A stretch of 64,000 nucleotides of DNA from Lumnitzera littorea. Lineage: Eukaryota > Streptophyta > Magnoliopsida > Myrtales > Combretaceae. The position numbers were made by a program, and so were the translations under genes. Where the stretch lies: positions 74,738,199-74,802,198 of the forward strand of contig JAMXBB010000011.1 in NCBI GenBank assembly GCA_024138015.1, given 5' to 3'. The first letter of the stretch is position 1, and each line of letters opens with the position of its first letter. Positions 60,399-64,000 of the stretch are shown here, one piece after another. The notes under the pieces are model-generated. The model was given only the letters and a program-made list of their open reading frames with translations, did no database searches and was not told the DNA's origin.

Positions 60399-63300
60399 AT
60401 GGCAGATGTCATGATAGAAGAAGCGGCTGGACGCCTTGGGATAGATCTATCCCAAATAGATCTTGATAGCATTCACCTCCCTCCTGGTGATGACTTAGGT
60501 ATCAGCAGGTTAGTTGTTTGGGTTTTAAGTTTGTTAATGATATATTATTATGTTTCTTTTTTCTTGTGATGGGAAAACATCATAATATTGTGCTCTAATT
60601 GGTTTTGTGATGCATTAGGATTTTTTTCCTCTCAATTGTATGTGAGTCAATTTATCAAACATTAGTTATTTGGTTGAGACAAAGGCATACACTATCAGTG
60701 AATGAACTTGAAGCAACTCAGTTATTTCATATCATACGCAAGTGGGGTGTTAAACAAGTCCATTTTGGTAAAGAGGATAGAAACCTACTTTAGTATGGGA
60801 TTTCATACTTTCATGGTGTTTTTATTATTCTCCCTAATGGAAAGCACTAGTAATTCAGTCTATATACACTATTAACAGATAATCACTAAGTAATTCAGTC
60901 TATTCCAAATCATACTCAACATGGTAAGTCAAATGAGTACATTTTTGTTAAGAGGGGAGAAATCTATTTCTCAGTACTTGAGACTTCTCCTATACTATTA
61001 TGGTGTTTCAGATTCTTTTCCCTCTGTATATGAGTTGGTTAATGGCAAGCAATCAAAGAAGCAGGCTTTTGGTTGGTGTTATTTTTGCTCTTTTGACAAA
61101 CTTTTCCCTTAGTATTCCACCTTTCCTCTATAATATTGTAGGCTCGCCTGTAATTTTTCTTCTTTTCTTTACTGTGCTATCACGCTACAGAGGGCAGAGC
61201 TGCAGGTTTGGAGGACAAAATGATGTTATCTAATTCCTCACGTTATTTAGGAGAAAAATTTTCTAAGAATTTTTGGTCAATGTTCTATGGCCACAAAGCA
61301 TACCTCATAAAATGGAGAAGCTTTCTAGTTCTATATGGCACCTGAAAAAGCTAGAAAAGCTCTTTCTCATTCACAACATGAGAATCTTCAATCAAGTCAT
61401 CAAGTGGCCAAGTTGCATTTTTTTTTTTTTTTTGGGTGAATGGGATAATTTCATTGATCAATAATTGTACATAAGGTGTGTACAAGGAATCACAAAACTA
61501 CTATTTGTACTTAGTGTCTATGAAAAGTGAAAACATCAAAAGGATACTAGGCACAAATAGATAGTCCAAAAAAACATCTATAATCTAACTAAAGTATGCA
61601 AGCTAAAACTGTTCTCAAAATAGTGTTAGTGCTGTTCAAACTGCCTAGTTGTAGTTTGATTGCATAGCGTCTTGGTTCTGTGCACAACCTCTTACACCTT
61701 CAGAATGTGTCTGTATGGGCAATGAAAATAGATTTATTTTGGGCTACATTTTGAACCACTTTACCCTGTGGTTTGAAAAATACCATGGATCTTATGGCCC
61801 TGGGGTTCCTTTCATGTGAAAAATTGACAATTTGGTTTAATGTCCTTCCCAAGCATCGCTTTTGAGAATAGATGCCTAAAAGATTGGATTTCGGCCTGTA
61901 GCGTAGAACTAATAAATATAAGGGGTAAAAGGAAGAATGTTTGGTGGTTTTTGTTTTGGTGAGCTTTCATCAGAAGAAATTAGTTGAGTTATGCTTTAAG
62001 TTTTGGATGAGGAGTAATATTTGCTTGATGGCATATTTGGCCTTTGTTGATTTTTGTGTTTTTTTTTCCTTTCCTTCACTGCTTTGCAGTGATGATGATG
62101 ATCTTTACCAGGAGGATAATCTAGAGCTGGAGACTGGGTTTGGTAACATTATCATTGTTGATAATCTCCCAGTTGTTCCACAGGAGAAGTTTGAGAAGCT
62201 TGAGGGTGTGATTCGCAAAATTTACAGTCAGATTGGCATGATCAAGGAGAATGGTCTCTGGATGCCTGTTGATCCAGAAACCCAGAAAACTTTAGGCTAT
62301 TGCTTTATCGAGTATAATACTGCTCAGGTTTCTCTCTCTCTCACACGCATGTATGTGCATGCACACATACTTAGAAGTTAAATTGTACCTCTTCCACTAT
62401 CAGTTTCTGTCTCTTCCTCCATTGCTTAGGTTATCTAAATGTTTTGAGGATATCACAAACAAAATATATGAAATTACTTTCCAATAGATTGCATATGTGG
62501 CCTTGGTTTCTTTGAATACTTCAGCCTTATTTACAATTTTAAGCTGGTTGGTAAGCTTCTGCTTGATCCTGATGCACTATGATGTTGATTTTTGCTGATG
62601 TTAATTCTCCACTGATGTAGGAAGCAGAGCTGGCCAAGGAGAAGACAAATGGGTACAAGTTAGACAGGTCCCATATTTTTGCTGTCAGCATGTTTGAAGA
62701 CTTCGATAGGTTTATGAAAGTTCCCAATGAGTGGGCACCTCCTGAAGTCAAGACATATACACCTGCAGTAAGTTTATGATGTTTTTTTAAATAAATTTGT
62801 GTCTGCCATGAAATTCAAGATGGATGTCCTGTATAGGAGATAATATAGGACTGCTATGGTGGATTGTTGTACTGGTATCAGGAATGCATACATTCATATT
62901 CCAAGAATCATGTTTTTGCTTTTTTGATAACATAAACATAAACGTTGAAATTTGTGTTTTGCTTTATATGCACTTACCACTAGCCACATGTATTGGGTTA
63001 CCCTAGTTGCAACATTCTTATCCCAAAAATTGATAAGTATGCTTTATGTATTGTCATTTTCTATTGAAGTTGTTGAGAAGATTTATGGTGCATTTGGAGC
63101 TGTAGAGAAAGATCTATTGGGACTTCTTGTTGTTAAATGGAAATGCATGGTTTTTTCCGTTTTCTCCTGTGAACTATAGTAACAAAGCCTTGGTTCTTGT
63201 TACAGGAAAATCTTCAGTACTGGCTTACAGATGAAAAAGCACGTGACCAATTTGTGATTCGTGCTGGATCTGACACTGAGGTTATGTGGAATGATGCAAG

Positions 63301-64000
63301 ACAATTGAAGCCAGAACCTGTGCACAGGCGTCCTGTAAGTAAAAGTGTCTTCAAACAGATTGTCTCTCTCTCCTGACTTATATTCTATTGGCAATATGGG
63401 CTAAGAGGTTGTCTTTTTCTGAATGCATTCTACAATGCCTATGCTTGGTTTTTTGTTTTAGTCTGCTAGTGTTAAGCTGTTTTCTTGATTACTGAAAAAA
63501 TAACATATTTCCTTTCCAGGTTTTTGACTTGTTAGAGTGATGAATTATTTAACCTTTTTCCACTTTGCCAGTTTTGGACAGAAAGCTTTGTGCAGTGGTC
63601 ACCTCTGGGGACCTATTTAGCAACAGTGCACAGGCAAGGTGCTGCAGTATGGGGGGGTGCCTCCACCTTTAATCGTCTCATGCGCTACGCTCATCCTCAG
63701 GTTATATGTCAGTCCACCTTTTTTATATTTTTTTAAATTTATGCCAGTGCAATCATCATCGTTAGCATCATGACATAAATTGCAGGTGAAACTCATCGAC
63801 TTCTCACCTGGTGAGAAGTATTTGGTGACTTACAGCAGCCATGAGCCTAGCAATCCTCGTGATCCACAGGTTTTCTATTTTTCTAATGCTGTTTCTTTCT
63901 TACAAGGTTCTTGTTTATTTCATGGTCTCTAAGATGGATTTTCATTCCTGCAGAGGGTGGTGATTAACTTATTTGATATTCGAACGGGAAAAATCATGAG
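60399..64000 (+). CDS. EIF3B: Translation initiation factor eIF3 subunit b, 5' part (partial at window edge)
   Basis: Scaffold subunit of eIF3, the cytosolic complex that holds the 40S subunit and mRNA ready for start-codon scanning. Coding exons: 60399-60508, 62090-62327, 62621-62767, 63206-63334, 63572-63700, 63786-63869, 63954 to beyond 64000. All introns are GT-AG and frames join without a stop (294 codons plus 2 bases). The start is MADVMIEEAAGRLGIDLSQI, then an acidic SDDDD patch (37-41), an RRM with RNP2 NIIIVDNLP (56-64) and RNP1 LGYCFIEY (105-112), the motif ENLQYWLTDEKARDQ (166-180), and the first beta-propeller blades from about 209 (FWTESFVQWSPLGTYLATVH). The sequence follows plant eIF3b closely. 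Intron 1 is long (1581 bp) and holds a retroposon tail. The remaining propeller and C-terminal helices lie outside the window. Confidence 0.95.
61418..61665 (-). mobile_element. 3' end of a poly-A retroposon (LINE-like) in eIF3B intron 1
   Basis: On the minus strand the sequence ends ...CAATGAAATTATCCCATTC and then ACCC and a 16-base A tail (T run at 61418-61433). TGTACAC-rich sequence before a CAAT-AAATTATC stretch and poly-A is typical of 3' tails of plant LINEs. Only about 230 bases are recognisable; no RT is present, so it is a 5'-truncated copy. Confidence 0.55.

Noticed and set aside
61941..62089. Upstream part of the 146-codon ORF overlapping eIF3B exon 2
   Set aside because: It is intron 1 sequence ending in the acceptor TTTGCAG at 62089. 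Only 62090-62327 is coding, and the ORF end past 62327 is intron 2.

Overview
The window is repeat-dense nuclear DNA of a flowering plant, most likely a eudicot. The evidence is one spliced gene encoding translation initiation factor eIF3 subunit b, with plant-type short exons and U/A-rich introns, surrounded by plant-specific mobile elements: Ty3/gypsy Tat and chromovirus types, MULEs with a plant mobile domain, hAT, and a Helitron with an RPA-like gene. About 58 kb is transposon relic. The only gene that looks functional is the 5' part of eIF3B at about 58.5-64 kb, which runs off the right edge.

Layout. 0-16.5 kb: a 2.5 kb LTR (A1), a plus-strand MULE transposase plus plant-mobile-domain (PMD) relic, a tiny TRIM-like element inside it, a probable Pack-MULE (7.3-11.2 kb) carrying a calmodulin-like coding sequence split by a solo LTR (A2), then a minus-strand PMD relic split by a 3.7 kb solo LTR (B1). 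16.55-29.51 kb: a gag-only LTR retrotransposon of 12.96 kb with two LTRs, a perfect 5-bp target duplication (AACTA), a solo LTR (A3, duplication GTCAT) nested inside, and a 20-unit minisatellite before its 3' LTR. 29.5-33.3 kb: AT-rich DNA with degenerate tandem repeats. 33.3-36.1 kb: a second Tat-type gag relic. 36.1-39.8 kb: a plus-strand chromovirus-like gag-pol relic. 39.8-40.7 kb: a 0.9 kb duplicate of the eIF3B first coding exon and flanking introns. 40.7-51.9 kb: a minus-strand chromovirus-like element with both LTRs, split by two solo LTRs (B2, B3) and by an hAT element in its 3' LTR. 51.9-52.6 kb: an LTR-like segment. 52.9-58.1 kb: a Helitron Rep/helicase relic and a spliced RPA-like relic. 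58.5-64 kb: eIF3B.

Order of events can be read from target duplications. Removing B2 restores the host element's reading frame across the site; removing B1 restores the PMD; removing A2 restores the EF-hand loop of the calmodulin-like gene; removing the hAT element restores the sequence of the sister LTR at 51.77 kb. All solo LTRs with duplications arose from elements that later lost their bodies by LTR-LTR recombination.

No wholly new system is proven. The best leads are a tRNA-Arg-like A-box/B-box module kept in all three A-family LTRs, the Pack-MULE with a captured calmodulin-like gene, and the eIF3B fragment that looks like templated filler at a rearrangement breakpoint.
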